Source: a virus
Length of the DNA: 23,215 nt
Virus record (IMG/VR): IMGVR_UViG_3300040815_000691
Span: 1-23,215 of that record
Direction: 5' to 3' (one strand)
Shown: positions 15,096 to 20,905 of the stretch, in pieces
Numbering within the stretch: the stretch's first letter is position 1
Layout of the letters: each line of letters starts with the position of its first letter
Position numbers and translations under genes: made by a program
Notes under the pieces: model-generated
Told to the model about the DNA's origin: nothing
The model's input: only the letters and a program-made list of their open reading frames with translations
Databases searched by the model: none

Positions 15096-15280
15096 CATTA
15101 ACTGATGGTTTATTATTAGGTGTACTTGGCATAATGATTACAACTGTAGGTATGATGATTGCTTATATTATTGGATATCAAGTAATAAAACCAAAACCAA
15201 AAAAAGAATCAAATGCTTTAGATGATTTACTTAAAAGATATAAAAAGAAAAAGACTTTTAATTACTATAGGAGAAAATAG
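15092..15280 (+). CDS. small single-TM protein (possible holin or lysis accessory)
   Basis: 62 aa. The ATG overlaps the endolysin stop (ATGA). One strong membrane segment (about residues 8-30, LLGVLGIMITTVGMMIAYII) is followed by a very basic cytosolic tail (KPKPKKESN then KRYKKKKTF). The position next to a muralytic enzyme fits a holin or pinholin, but many phage small membrane proteins look like this, so the function is a suggestion only. Confidence 0.65.
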   Translation: MTLTDGLLLGVLGIMITTVGMMIAYIIGYQVIKPKPKKESNALDDLLKRYKKKKTFNYYRRK

Positions 15281-15281
15281 T

Positions 15282-15437
15282 ATGAATAAAAAAATGACAC
15301 GTAAGGTAGACATAACCGATTACCAAGATATGGCAGATTGTATTCGTAGTGATCAAGTGCCAGCTAATGAAATAGTTGAGATATTTACAGATAAAAAGTT
15401 TTATAAGTGGTATAAAAAGAAGTATTTAAAAGGATAA
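15282..15437 (+). CDS. small basic hypothetical protein, 51 aa
   Basis: From ATG 15282, with AGGAG at 15269-15273, nine bases upstream; a longer frame from 15222 would overlap the previous gene and is not preferred. Contains DYQDMADCIRSDQVPANEIV and an aromatic-basic end (FYKWYKKKYLKG). Similar small proteins are frequent in T4-like marine phages. Function unknown. Confidence 0.6.
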   Translation: MNKKMTRKVDITDYQDMADCIRSDQVPANEIVEIFTDKKFYKWYKKKYLKG

Positions 15438-15444
15438 TTGATGC

Positions 15445-15473
15445 TTGACTTCAATGTCAAATTAATATATAAT
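15445..15473 (+). promoter_or_regulatory. sigma70-type promoter for leaderless gene at 15481
   Basis: GCTTGACT with -35 at 15445-15450, 17-base spacer, perfect TATAAT at 15468-15473. ATG 15481 lies seven bases after the -10, so the transcript should begin at or one base before the start codon. No ribosome site is visible. Confidence 0.85.
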
Positions 15474-15480
15474 ATATACT

Positions 15481-15672
15481 ATGATTACAATTGATGATAT
15501 AAAAAGACTAAAAGATCCAGACAATCTTAAAAAACATAGATTAGATAATCTAGCAAAAGCTTGTGCTGATGCTACTTCAGATGAAATGAAATCTATGTGG
15601 TATAATAAAATGATGAATTTGGCAAATGAATATAATATGAAAGATTACGTAATGAGAAAGTTGATACATTAA
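15481..15672 (+). CDS. small hypothetical protein from a leaderless transcript
   Basis: 63 aa, helical and charged (MITIDDIKRLKDPDNLKKHR then LDNLAKACADATSDEMKSMW). Its start is set by the promoter at 15445, which leaves no leader. The stop overlaps the next ATG (TAATG). No family recognised. Confidence 0.65.
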   Translation: MITIDDIKRLKDPDNLKKHRLDNLAKACADATSDEMKSMWYNKMMNLANEYNMKDYVMRKLIH

Positions 15673-16022
15673 TGAATATTATAAACAATACCATTAAAAC
15701 ATTTTTAATATTAGTTGCTGTATATACAGTTTATTCAATTAATGTTATAAATCAAAATATAAAAGAGTCTGAAACAAAAGTAAAACGTAGTTTGATTATG
15801 CTAGAAGATAAAATGCTTGATGTAAAAGTAGAAAGTACAGTTGATAATTCATTTATTGATGAAAAACTAAATGATGTAAAAAAAGAATTAGGTAGTATAG
15901 ACTATGATTTATCAATGCATATGAAACGATTAAAAAATGATTTAATTATTTTATATAAAAAATTAGATAACGTTGAAAACAAATTAAATAAACAAACAAA
16001 ATATGAAAAGGCTGTATATTAG
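15672..16022 (+). CDS. membrane-anchored coiled-coil protein
   Basis: 116 aa. One N-terminal hydrophobic segment (residues about 7-24, IKTFLILVAVYTVYSINV) anchors a long charged helix with heptad-like Leu/Ile/Val spacing to the C-terminus. It may project into the periplasm or cytoplasm. A strong ribosome site for the next gene follows its stop. It mirrors the tail-anchored coiled-coil protein at 1249 in reverse orientation. Function unknown. Confidence 0.6.
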   Translation: MNIINNTIKTFLILVAVYTVYSINVINQNIKESETKVKRSLIMLEDKMLDVKVESTVDNSFIDEKLNDVKKELGSIDYDLSMHMKRLKNDLIILYKKLDNVENKLNKQTKYEKAVY

Positions 16023-16031
16023 GGAGGTACA

Positions 16032-16625
16032 ATGAATATATTTTATGTTGACAAAGATCCAGTAAAAGCTGCTAAAATGCTTTTAGATAAACATGTGGTT
16101 AAAATGATACTTGAGTCTGCTCAAATGCTGTGTACTGCTAAACGTGTGCTTGATGGTACAGAATATATGGCAAAAACAAAGAACGGTAGAAATATTAAAA
16201 GATGGAAACTTGATAATTCAAATGAAGAAGCAATTATTTACAAAGCAGGTTGGTTAAATCATCCATCTACACAATGGGTATTACAATCAGCATATAATTA
16301 CATATGGTTATATAAACATATGATGGCACTTAACGAAGAATACAAGTTAAGATACAATCATACAAAAGACCATTTAACTATTCAAAAACTAGGTGACATA
16401 CTTAAACATCCACCTAAAAACGCTAAAGTTAGTGTTGTAGGTACAGATGCTACACCAGCAATGCCAGATGAATGTAAAGTACCTGGTGATGTGGTTGCGT
16501 CTTATCGTAAATACTATATAATGAAAAAACAAGCATTTGCTACATGGAAATCACCTGCTAAAATGCCAGAGTGGTTTGCTGAAGGAATTAAAAATGAACA
16601 AAAAAAACAAAATAGAACAGCCTAA
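16032..16625 (+). CDS. pyrimidine dimer DNA glycosylase-like protein (DenV-like)
   Basis: 197 aa. GGGAGG lies upstream of the ATG. The opening MNIFYVDKDPVKAAKMLLDK and following HVVKMILESAQMLCTA are the hallmark of the phage family annotated as pyrimidine-dimer DNA glycosylases; NHPSTQWVLQSAYNYIWLYK and the LKHPPKN block also match. It would start repair of UV photoproducts, useful for a surface-ocean phage. Whether this divergent family keeps glycosylase/lyase activity has not been shown here. The next small gene overlaps its end. Confidence 0.75.
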   Translation: MNIFYVDKDPVKAAKMLLDKHVVKMILESAQMLCTAKRVLDGTEYMAKTKNGRNIKRWKLDNSNEEAIIYKAGWLNHPSTQWVLQSAYNYIWLYKHMMALNEEYKLRYNHTKDHLTIQKLGDILKHPPKNAKVSVVGTDATPAMPDECKVPGDVVASYRKYYIMKKQAFATWKSPAKMPEWFAEGIKNEQKKQNRTA

Positions 16626-16755
16626 AATTTATGAAAGAAATCCTAATACAGGAGTTATACGTTGGAGATATATAGGAGAGTCACCTGACAAATTTGGTTG
16701 GCCAAACTACGGTAGGATTTTAAATGTTAAAAGAAAAAATAGTACAAAAAGGTGA
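16594..16755 (+). CDS. small basic protein, 53 aa
   Basis: From ATG 16594 with GAAGGA upstream; it overlaps the DenV-like gene by 32 bases and the sufE-like gene by 32 bases. The sequence IYERNPNTGVIRWRYIGESP resembles short proteins found in several T4-like marine phages. Longer frame starts near 16537 lie deep inside the glycosylase gene and are not favoured. Function unknown. Confidence 0.6.
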   Translation: MNKKNKIEQPKIYERNPNTGVIRWRYIGESPDKFGWPNYGRILNVKRKNSTKR

Positions 16756-17128
16756 TGACCTTAAAATGTTGCAAGGCCACGATAGACTTGCATATCTTAT
16801 TGACATAGCAAAAGATGTACCATCATTACCAAATGAAGTAAAAACTGAAGAAAATAGAATACGTGGTTGTGCTAGTAACTTGTGGTTAATAGGTGGAACA
16901 AAAGAAGATAATACAATGATATATAAAATAGATGCTGATGCCTTTATAACAAAAGGTACAGCTAAACTAGTAACTGATCTTGTTAACAATTGTTCTAAAG
17001 ATGAAGTTGCTGGTTTAACAATTGAAGATTTTTTACCTTTAGGTATAAAAGAATTATTAACAATGCAAAGACAAAATGGACTAGGTAGTCTAATACAAAG
17101 GATAGTAGAAATAGCAAATACTAAATAA
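16724..17128 (+). CDS. SufE-like Fe-S cluster assembly sulfur acceptor
   Basis: 134 aa, near the usual SufE length. Conserved parts: DRLAYLIDIAKDVPSLP, TEENRIRGCASNLWL with the sulfur-accepting C49 (Cys51 in E. coli SufE), then a beta-rich middle and LLTMQRQNGLGSLIQRI at the end. SufE takes persulfide sulfur from the desulfurase SufS; no sufS or scaffold gene is in this window, so it would act on host SufS. AGGA lies before the ATG, which overlaps the small gene upstream. An auxiliary metabolic gene of probable bacterial origin. Confidence 0.88.
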   Translation: MLKEKIVQKGDDLKMLQGHDRLAYLIDIAKDVPSLPNEVKTEENRIRGCASNLWLIGGTKEDNTMIYKIDADAFITKGTAKLVTDLVNNCSKDEVAGLTIEDFLPLGIKELLTMQRQNGLGSLIQRIVEIANTK

Positions 17129-17132
17129 TAAT

Positions 17133-17513
17133 ATGAGTAAAATAGAAGAATTTATACAATTAAATATTAACTTTTTGAATGATATTCAATCTTATCATTG
17201 GCAAACAAAGTCATATTCTGAACATGAAAGCTTAGGTGAGTACTATATTAAATTTAATAAAATGCTTGACGAGTTTGTTGAAACACATCAAGGTAAAACT
17301 GGTAGAAGAATTAAATTTAGTGCTGAATTAAGACCAGGCATTTTAAATTATGCTGATGTTCAAATAGTAAAAGCTGAAGTAAAAAAACAAGCAGATAGAA
17401 TTAAAGAACTATCAAACAATAAAGAAGTTGCTGGTCAAATAGACTTGCAAAGTATATTAGAAGATATGCTTTTAGCAACTAATCAGTTACTATATCACCT
17501 ATCATTAAATTAA
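17133..17513 (+). CDS. Dps/ferritin-like domain protein (DUF5856-like)
   Basis: 126 aa. The Dps-like opening LNDIQSYHWQTKSYSEHESL has H22-W23 and H31; MLDEFVE adds D46 and E50 in the spacing of the Dps ferroxidase site. Usual Dps is about 160 aa, so this is a short version with a four-helix-like pattern. It could bind iron or protect DNA, but T4-like phage members of this family are uncharacterised. No clear ribosome site precedes the ATG. The stop overlaps the next ATG at 17513. It follows the SufE-like gene directly. Confidence 0.7.
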   Translation: MSKIEEFIQLNINFLNDIQSYHWQTKSYSEHESLGEYYIKFNKMLDEFVETHQGKTGRRIKFSAELRPGILNYADVQIVKAEVKKQADRIKELSNNKEVAGQIDLQSILEDMLLATNQLLYHLSLN

Positions 17514-17827
17514 TGCCACTTTATACATTTGAAAATAAAAAAACTGGTAAAGAGTTTACCGAGATGATGACCATTTCTGAAATGGAAAACTATCTTTTAA
17601 AAAATAAACACATCAGACAAATTATAAATGCAGTAAATATTGTTGCTGGTGTAAGTGGTATGAGCTATAGAAGTGATGGTGGTTGGAAAGATAATTTAAG
17701 CCGAATTGCTGAAGCACATCCTAACAGTCCTTTAGCACAACAACATAAGAAAAAATCAGTAAAAGAAGTTAAAACAGAACAAGCAGTTAAAAAATATAAG
17801 GCTAGACAAATTGCAAAAAATAAATAA
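17513..17827 (+). CDS. FmdB-like conserved phage protein without zinc cysteines
   Basis: 104 aa. The start MPLYTFENKKTGKEFTEMMT matches the FmdB/zinc-ribbon regulatory family opening and similar T4-like cyanophage proteins, but no cysteines are present, so it cannot bind zinc in the usual way. The C-terminal 35 residues are very basic (KKKSVKEVKTEQAVKKYKAR). The ATG overlaps the previous stop. A late-promoter-like octamer lies in its last codons. Function unknown. Confidence 0.75.
   Translation: MPLYTFENKKTGKEFTEMMTISEMENYLLKNKHIRQIINAVNIVAGVSGMSYRSDGGWKDNLSRIAEAHPNSPLAQQHKKKSVKEVKTEQAVKKYKARQIAKNK
17819..17826 (+). promoter_or_regulatory. candidate T4-type late promoter (AATAAATA)
   Basis: AATAAATA within the last codons of the FmdB-like gene. 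The predicted start about six bases later is 17832, the first base of the paired stem of the next RNA element. The match is short and AT-rich. Confidence 0.35.
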
Positions 17828-17831
17828 TATA

Positions 17832-17941
17832 GTACAGAGCGAGCAACTGAAACACAACGGTCGTATACCTGAGTCAAATAGGTCAATCCGCTCATTGTAC
17901 ATTTTCAATACGGCAGGACATTTCTGCTTGAAAGTCCTGCC
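17832..17941 (+). ncRNA. candidate structured small RNA ending in a terminator-like hairpin
   Basis: GTACAGAGCG (17832-17841) pairs with CGCTC (17889-17893) and TGTAC (17896-17900), ten pairs with a two-base bulge. Inside, ACCT (17867-17870) pairs with AGGT (17880-17883). An eight-pair hairpin follows at 17912-17941 with a T-rich tail. The region is less AT-rich than its surroundings. A tRNA was considered and not supported. The class is unknown; it could be an independent RNA or a regulatory leader for the lipoprotein. Confidence 0.5.
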
Positions 17942-17949
17942 TATTTTAT
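17912..17949 (+). terminator. rho-independent terminator-like hairpin
   Basis: GGCAGGAC (17912-17919) and GTCCTGCC (17934-17941), perfect eight pairs, 14-base loop, followed by TATTTTAT. The loop and 3' arm overlap the start of the putative lipoprotein ORF at 17928, and the 5' arm holds its AGGA, so it could alternatively be a translational switch. Confidence 0.6.
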
Positions 17950-18062
17950 GTGTAGGATTATTACTTACAGCTTGTGCTAATAAGGACCTTAGTTTTAATC
18001 CTTATACAACAGTATTAAATAAAGTAATTAAAACTCAATACATAAACAATAAAGGAGAATAA
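17928..18062 (+). CDS. small lipoprotein, TTG start
   Basis: 44 aa from TTG 17928; no ATG is available except far upstream inside the FmdB-like gene. It begins (M)KVLPILCVGLLLTAC, a complete short signal peptide with lipobox LTAC (C16), then a 28-residue mature part. AGGA lies nine bases upstream, inside the stem of the hairpin at 17912. Size and type resemble small lysis-associated lipoproteins, but there is no direct evidence. A strong ribosome site for the next gene lies at its end. Confidence 0.5.
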   Translation: MKVLPILCVGLLLTACANKDLSFNPYTTVLNKVIKTQYINNKGE

Positions 18063-18064
18063 CT

Positions 18065-18457
18065 ATGGCAGATATACCAGATTTTATGAGAGAGTTTGAT
18101 ACAGACGTTGATTACGGTTTCACTCCTGTATCTCAAAAACCAGCTGAAGAAACACAACCAGCCATTGATCCAAGTGTAATAGAAAATTCAAATTTAGAAT
18201 TAGCAAAAATTAAATCAGATGTTTCTGATATTAAATCTGCTATGAGTGAAATTATGCAGATTGTTGCTGAAAAGGATACAGTAAACAAAGATATACAGAA
18301 TGCTGATATAGAAGCAAGATTTAAAGAGATTGAAAAGATTGTATTGCCTTTTTTATATAATCTTTCAAAGTCCAATGAACCTTATATACATTGGCCAAAT
18401 AGAGGACCAATTATTAAGGCACAGATGGACAAATTGTTAAAACTAACTAGGGGGTAA
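18065..18457 (+). CDS. conserved T4-type marine phage protein (IHWPNR family)
   Basis: 130 aa. AAAGGAG precedes the ATG. The start MADIPDFMREFDTDVDYGFT, a central coiled coil (about 45-95) and the end YIHWPNRGPIIKAQMDKLLK correspond to a protein shared by many T4-like cyanophages. Function is unknown; the layout suggests a structural or scaffold-associated role. Soluble, acidic in the first half. Confidence 0.8.
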   Translation: MADIPDFMREFDTDVDYGFTPVSQKPAEETQPAIDPSVIENSNLELAKIKSDVSDIKSAMSEIMQIVAEKDTVNKDIQNADIEARFKEIEKIVLPFLYNLSKSNEPYIHWPNRGPIIKAQMDKLLKLTRG

Positions 18458-18459
18458 AT

Positions 18460-18633
18460 ATGTTAGAAGTTAAGGCTCATCATAAAGAATTAAAAAGAGC
18501 AGTAAATGAAGTTGAAGAAAAAAGAAAAACCGACCGAACAAGTCAAAGTTGGTTCGAAATTAGAACCCTTAAAAAAGTTAAACTAAAAGCAAAGGAAAAA
18601 CTAAATGCAACTAAGCAAAAACTTTTCGCTTAA
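18460..18633 (+). CDS. DUF465/YdcH-like small helical protein, 57 aa
   Basis: The ATG lies two bases after the previous stop, and AGGGGG is upstream. Sequence: HHKELKRAVNEVEEKRKTDR, then IRTLKKVKLKAKEKL. The pattern of two helices with the end motif LKKxKLxxKxxL matches DUF465/YdcH-type proteins, known in bacteria and some T4-like phages. It overlaps the M15 peptidase gene by 29 bases. Function unknown. Confidence 0.65.
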   Translation: MLEVKAHHKELKRAVNEVEEKRKTDRTSQSWFEIRTLKKVKLKAKEKLNATKQKLFA

Positions 18634-19075
18634 AGAACTTACTGCTTCACAAACAGCAGATAGACATGGTATTAGTAATAATCCAAGCGAAGATCATATG
18701 GATAACTTAAAAAATCTATGTGATAATGTTCTACAAAAAGTAAGAGATCATTATGGCAAAGTAGTATCTGTATCATCAGGATATAGAAGTCCTGAACTAT
18801 GTTTAAAAATAGGTTCAAGTGCGAAATCACAGCACGCAAAAGGCCAAGCCGCTGACTTTGAAATCTTTGGTGTACCAAATGGTGAACTAGCAAAATACAT
18901 TATTGACAACTTAGATTTTGATCAGCTTATATTAGAGTTTCACAATCCAGATGAACCTAATAGTGGGTGGATACATTGTTCATATAAGAACGCTGAAGAA
19001 AATAGAAAACAAGTATTAAGAGCATACAGAAATGATGATGGTAAAACGGTGTATGAACCGTATGATCCATCTTGA
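18605..19075 (+). CDS. peptidase M15-type (M15_3-like) peptidoglycan peptidase
   Basis: 156 aa. Zinc ligands and catalytic residues fit M15: SGYRSPELC, then SQHAKGQAADFEI (H77, D84), E111 as base and H124 in SGWIHCSY. It would cut peptide cross-links in murein, as endolysin or virion-associated hydrolase. No signal peptide. The stop TGA at 19073 is followed in the same frame by 25 sense codons ending at TAA 19151, which overlaps the next ATG. The full-length form may therefore once have been, or may still be, 182 aa (see findings). Confidence 0.88.
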   Translation: MQLSKNFSLKELTASQTADRHGISNNPSEDHMDNLKNLCDNVLQKVRDHYGKVVSVSSGYRSPELCLKIGSSAKSQHAKGQAADFEIFGVPNGELAKYIIDNLDFDQLILEFHNPDEPNSGWIHCSYKNAEENRKQVLRAYRNDDGKTVYEPYDPS

Positions 19076-19153
19076 GCTGTTGAACGTCTTAATAATGAAA
19101 AAATAAAAGAGCAAAACAAGATCATTGACTTGTATATGCAAAAAGGTATATAA
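19076..19153 (+). other. in-frame extension of the M15 gene after TGA
   Basis: 25 open codons reading AVERLNNEKIKEQNKIIDLY and so on, helical and charged, finishing with KGI-TAA where the TAA overlaps the next ATG. The composition looks coding. It has no start codon of its own except an ATG six codons before the end, and nothing else explains the 77-base gap. Confidence 0.5.
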
Positions 19154-19704
19154 TGAAATTTACTATTGTTATGTTAATTGATTTTATTGGTCACCCTAAA
19201 TTAGGTGATGACTATACTAACAATAGAAGATATTCCGAATTGCTTAAATTTGCTACTAGTAGCAAACTTGATAGAGATAATATTATTTTTGTATCAAATA
19301 CTAGAGGTGATATATTGTCTGAAACTTTAGATATGTTAAAGACAGCAGGATTTGATATTCTTTATACCCAAAGTGATGAGTCTATAAACAATATTGTAGA
19401 TAAGATTAAAGATATAAAAGGTTGGGATATAAAACAATACACAACACAAGTCATAATAGGTGGTTGTAACCTAGGTGGCTGTGTTATAAATGCAAAACCT
19501 ATAAGTGCAGTATTCTGGCAAAAAAAAGGTTTTAAAACAACAATACATTTACCTTTATGTGCCGAATATGAACAACCAGGCACTAATGCTGTAGAGAAAG
19601 TATATCGTAGTATTGAGCAGTTAAATCATTTTACAAAAGAGTATAAAGCATTTGATATAGAATATTGTAATGATTTTCATAGATTGAGGATGACCTATAA
19701 ATAA
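19153..19704 (+). CDS. cysteine hydrolase (isochorismatase)-like protein, tentative
   Basis: 183 aa. An alpha/beta pattern: an opening strand ending in Asp (IVMLIDFIG), a strand IIFVSNTRGD, and IIGGCNLGGCVINAKPISAV where the second Cys is at the place of the nucleophile in isochorismatase/nicotinamidase folds (usual GxxTDxCV). The expected cis-peptide and Lys are not obvious, so activity is uncertain. AAAGG and ATG are inside the recurrent AAAGGTATATAATG junction. Alternatives include an unrelated Rossmann-like fold. Confidence 0.6.
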   Translation: MKFTIVMLIDFIGHPKLGDDYTNNRRYSELLKFATSSKLDRDNIIFVSNTRGDILSETLDMLKTAGFDILYTQSDESINNIVDKIKDIKGWDIKQYTTQVIIGGCNLGGCVINAKPISAVFWQKKGFKTTIHLPLCAEYEQPGTNAVEKVYRSIEQLNHFTKEYKAFDIEYCNDFHRLRMTYK

Positions 19705-19724
19705 AAAAATCAAATTATTATAGC

Positions 19725-19764
19725 TTGACAAACTTGACGAATAGTGATATAATAATTGTATAAT
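19725..19764 (+). promoter_or_regulatory. sigma70-type promoter, possibly tandem
   Basis: GCTTGACA with -35 at 19725-19730, 17-base spacer, perfect TATAAT at 19748-19753. A second set, TTGACG 19734-19739, 19-base spacer, TATAAT 19759-19764, overlaps it. It drives the exonuclease gene through a leader with a ribosome site. Confidence 0.85.
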
Positions 19765-19787
19765 ATTAAATAATAGGAAGGTATATT

Positions 19788-20492
19788 ATGGCGTTTAATT
19801 ATGTAAAACTGAATGAAGAAAAACTACCTAAAAGTTTAGGTGTGAAAGGCAAGAGTCAAAATGGCATAAGATATTATACTATTGATGGCGTTAATATGCC
19901 TTCCGTTACCTCAATACTAGGACAGATACCCGAAAAACAAGTAGGTATACAGGCATGGAGAAATGCAGTTGGTGAAAAAATGGCTAACTATATTTCTACA
20001 TCTGCTATCAATAGAGGTAAAGCAACTCATACATTAATAGAAAATCATTTAAAAAATGAAGATGACAAGTCAATAGGTATAACTGCTGTTACACCATTAG
20101 GTCTGTTTAGAATTATGAAACCTTATCTTGCTAGGCTCGATAACATACATTGTATAGAAGAATATTTGTATTCAAAAGAGATAAGTGTTGCAGGTCAAGT
20201 TGATTGTATTGCTGAATATAAAGGTAAACTATCTGTGGTTGATTTTAAAACCTCAACAAAAAGACGTGACGAAGATTATAATTATGCTAATTTTTTACAA
20301 TGTTCAGCATATGCAAAAATGTTTGAAGAAATTTATCCTGACAAAAAAATAGAACAAACAGTAATTTTAGCTGCATGTGAAGATGGTTTTGTACAAGAAT
20401 GGATACACGGTGAAGATAAGATAAAACAACATCAGGAGTTATTTTATAAACACACTAAAGACTTTTTTGACAGAAATAATATAAATAGTTAA
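19788..20492 (+). CDS. PD-(D/E)XK exonuclease (RecB/Cas4/MGME1-like)
   Basis: 234 aa. AGGAAGG lies upstream of the ATG. Opening MPSVTSILGQIPEKQVGIQA, then RGKATHTLIENHL (H81), an acidic strand (E124-E125), and the core VAGQVDCIAEYKGKLSVVDF with D139 and the D152-F-K154 pair of the nuclease motif, then Q171 in NFLQCSAYA. This order fits the RecB-like/MGME1-like exonuclease class common in T4-type marine phages. It probably trims DNA ends in replication or recombination. Confidence 0.87.
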   Translation: MAFNYVKLNEEKLPKSLGVKGKSQNGIRYYTIDGVNMPSVTSILGQIPEKQVGIQAWRNAVGEKMANYISTSAINRGKATHTLIENHLKNEDDKSIGITAVTPLGLFRIMKPYLARLDNIHCIEEYLYSKEISVAGQVDCIAEYKGKLSVVDFKTSTKRRDEDYNYANFLQCSAYAKMFEEIYPDKKIEQTVILAACEDGFVQEWIHGEDKIKQHQELFYKHTKDFFDRNNINS

Positions 20493-20569
20493 TAAAGAGT
20501 CAATAGTCGAATTAATAAAAAAGGTGATTTAATATATCCTACTTGCGACCATAACAGCTAAAGGGGAAT

Positions 20570-20905
20570 ATGAAAAAGATTTTAATAGTTTTAAGTATAT
20601 TATTTTCAACTGTAGTTTATGCCGAGCATGAAGAATTTAGTAATGAAGTTTATATGCAACAGGTACCTGCTTTATGTGGTACAGTAAATGCTATACAAAC
20701 TTATGTTGATCACTATAAATTTAAACCATATCACTTAACACTAGGTAGAACAGGTATGGTAGAAGATGGTGAACCAGTTTATATGATAACTTATATGGTA
20801 AATGAAGATAATACACAATCAATTGCTGTATTAGATATACCAAGTGGACTTGAAAGATGTATTTTATTTCATACATTTGATTTAGTAGTGCCACAAATGA
20901 ATTAA
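20570..20905 (+). CDS. secreted hypothetical protein
   Basis: 111 aa. AAAGGGG precedes the ATG. A signal peptide of 18 residues (MKKILIVLSILFSTVVYA) is followed by a 93-residue mature part with two cysteines that could form a disulfide. Its stop is directly followed by the tmRNA, with which it is likely co-transcribed. The 77 bases upstream hold no clear promoter. Function unknown. Confidence 0.75.
   Translation: MKKILIVLSILFSTVVYAEHEEFSNEVYMQQVPALCGTVNAIQTYVDHYKFKPYHLTLGRTGMVEDGEPVYMITYMVNEDNTQSIAVLDIPSGLERCILFHTFDLVVPQMN

Noticed and set aside
17832-17900. tRNA gene
   Set aside because: Length and closing stem are suggestive, but no normal D-arm, anticodon arm or T-loop can be drawn and no CCA follows.
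17811-17927. N-terminal part of an 83-codon frame leading into the lipoprotein
   Set aside because: It starts in the end of the FmdB-like gene and reads through the paired RNA segments; only the portion from TTG 17928 looks like a protein.
19125-19154. TTGACT followed after 18 bases by TATAAT, as a promoter for the gene at 19153
   Set aside because: The -10 would overlap the ATG itself, and the -35 lies in the coding-like extension of the M15 frame (ATT GAC TTG); the same TATATAATG junction occurs at 14243 without a -35.
19696-19703. TATAAATA, an exact T4 late consensus
   Set aside because: It is made by the last codons TAT AAA TAA of the cysteine-hydrolase-like gene, and the next gene already has a strong sigma70-type promoter. 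Possible, but not supported.
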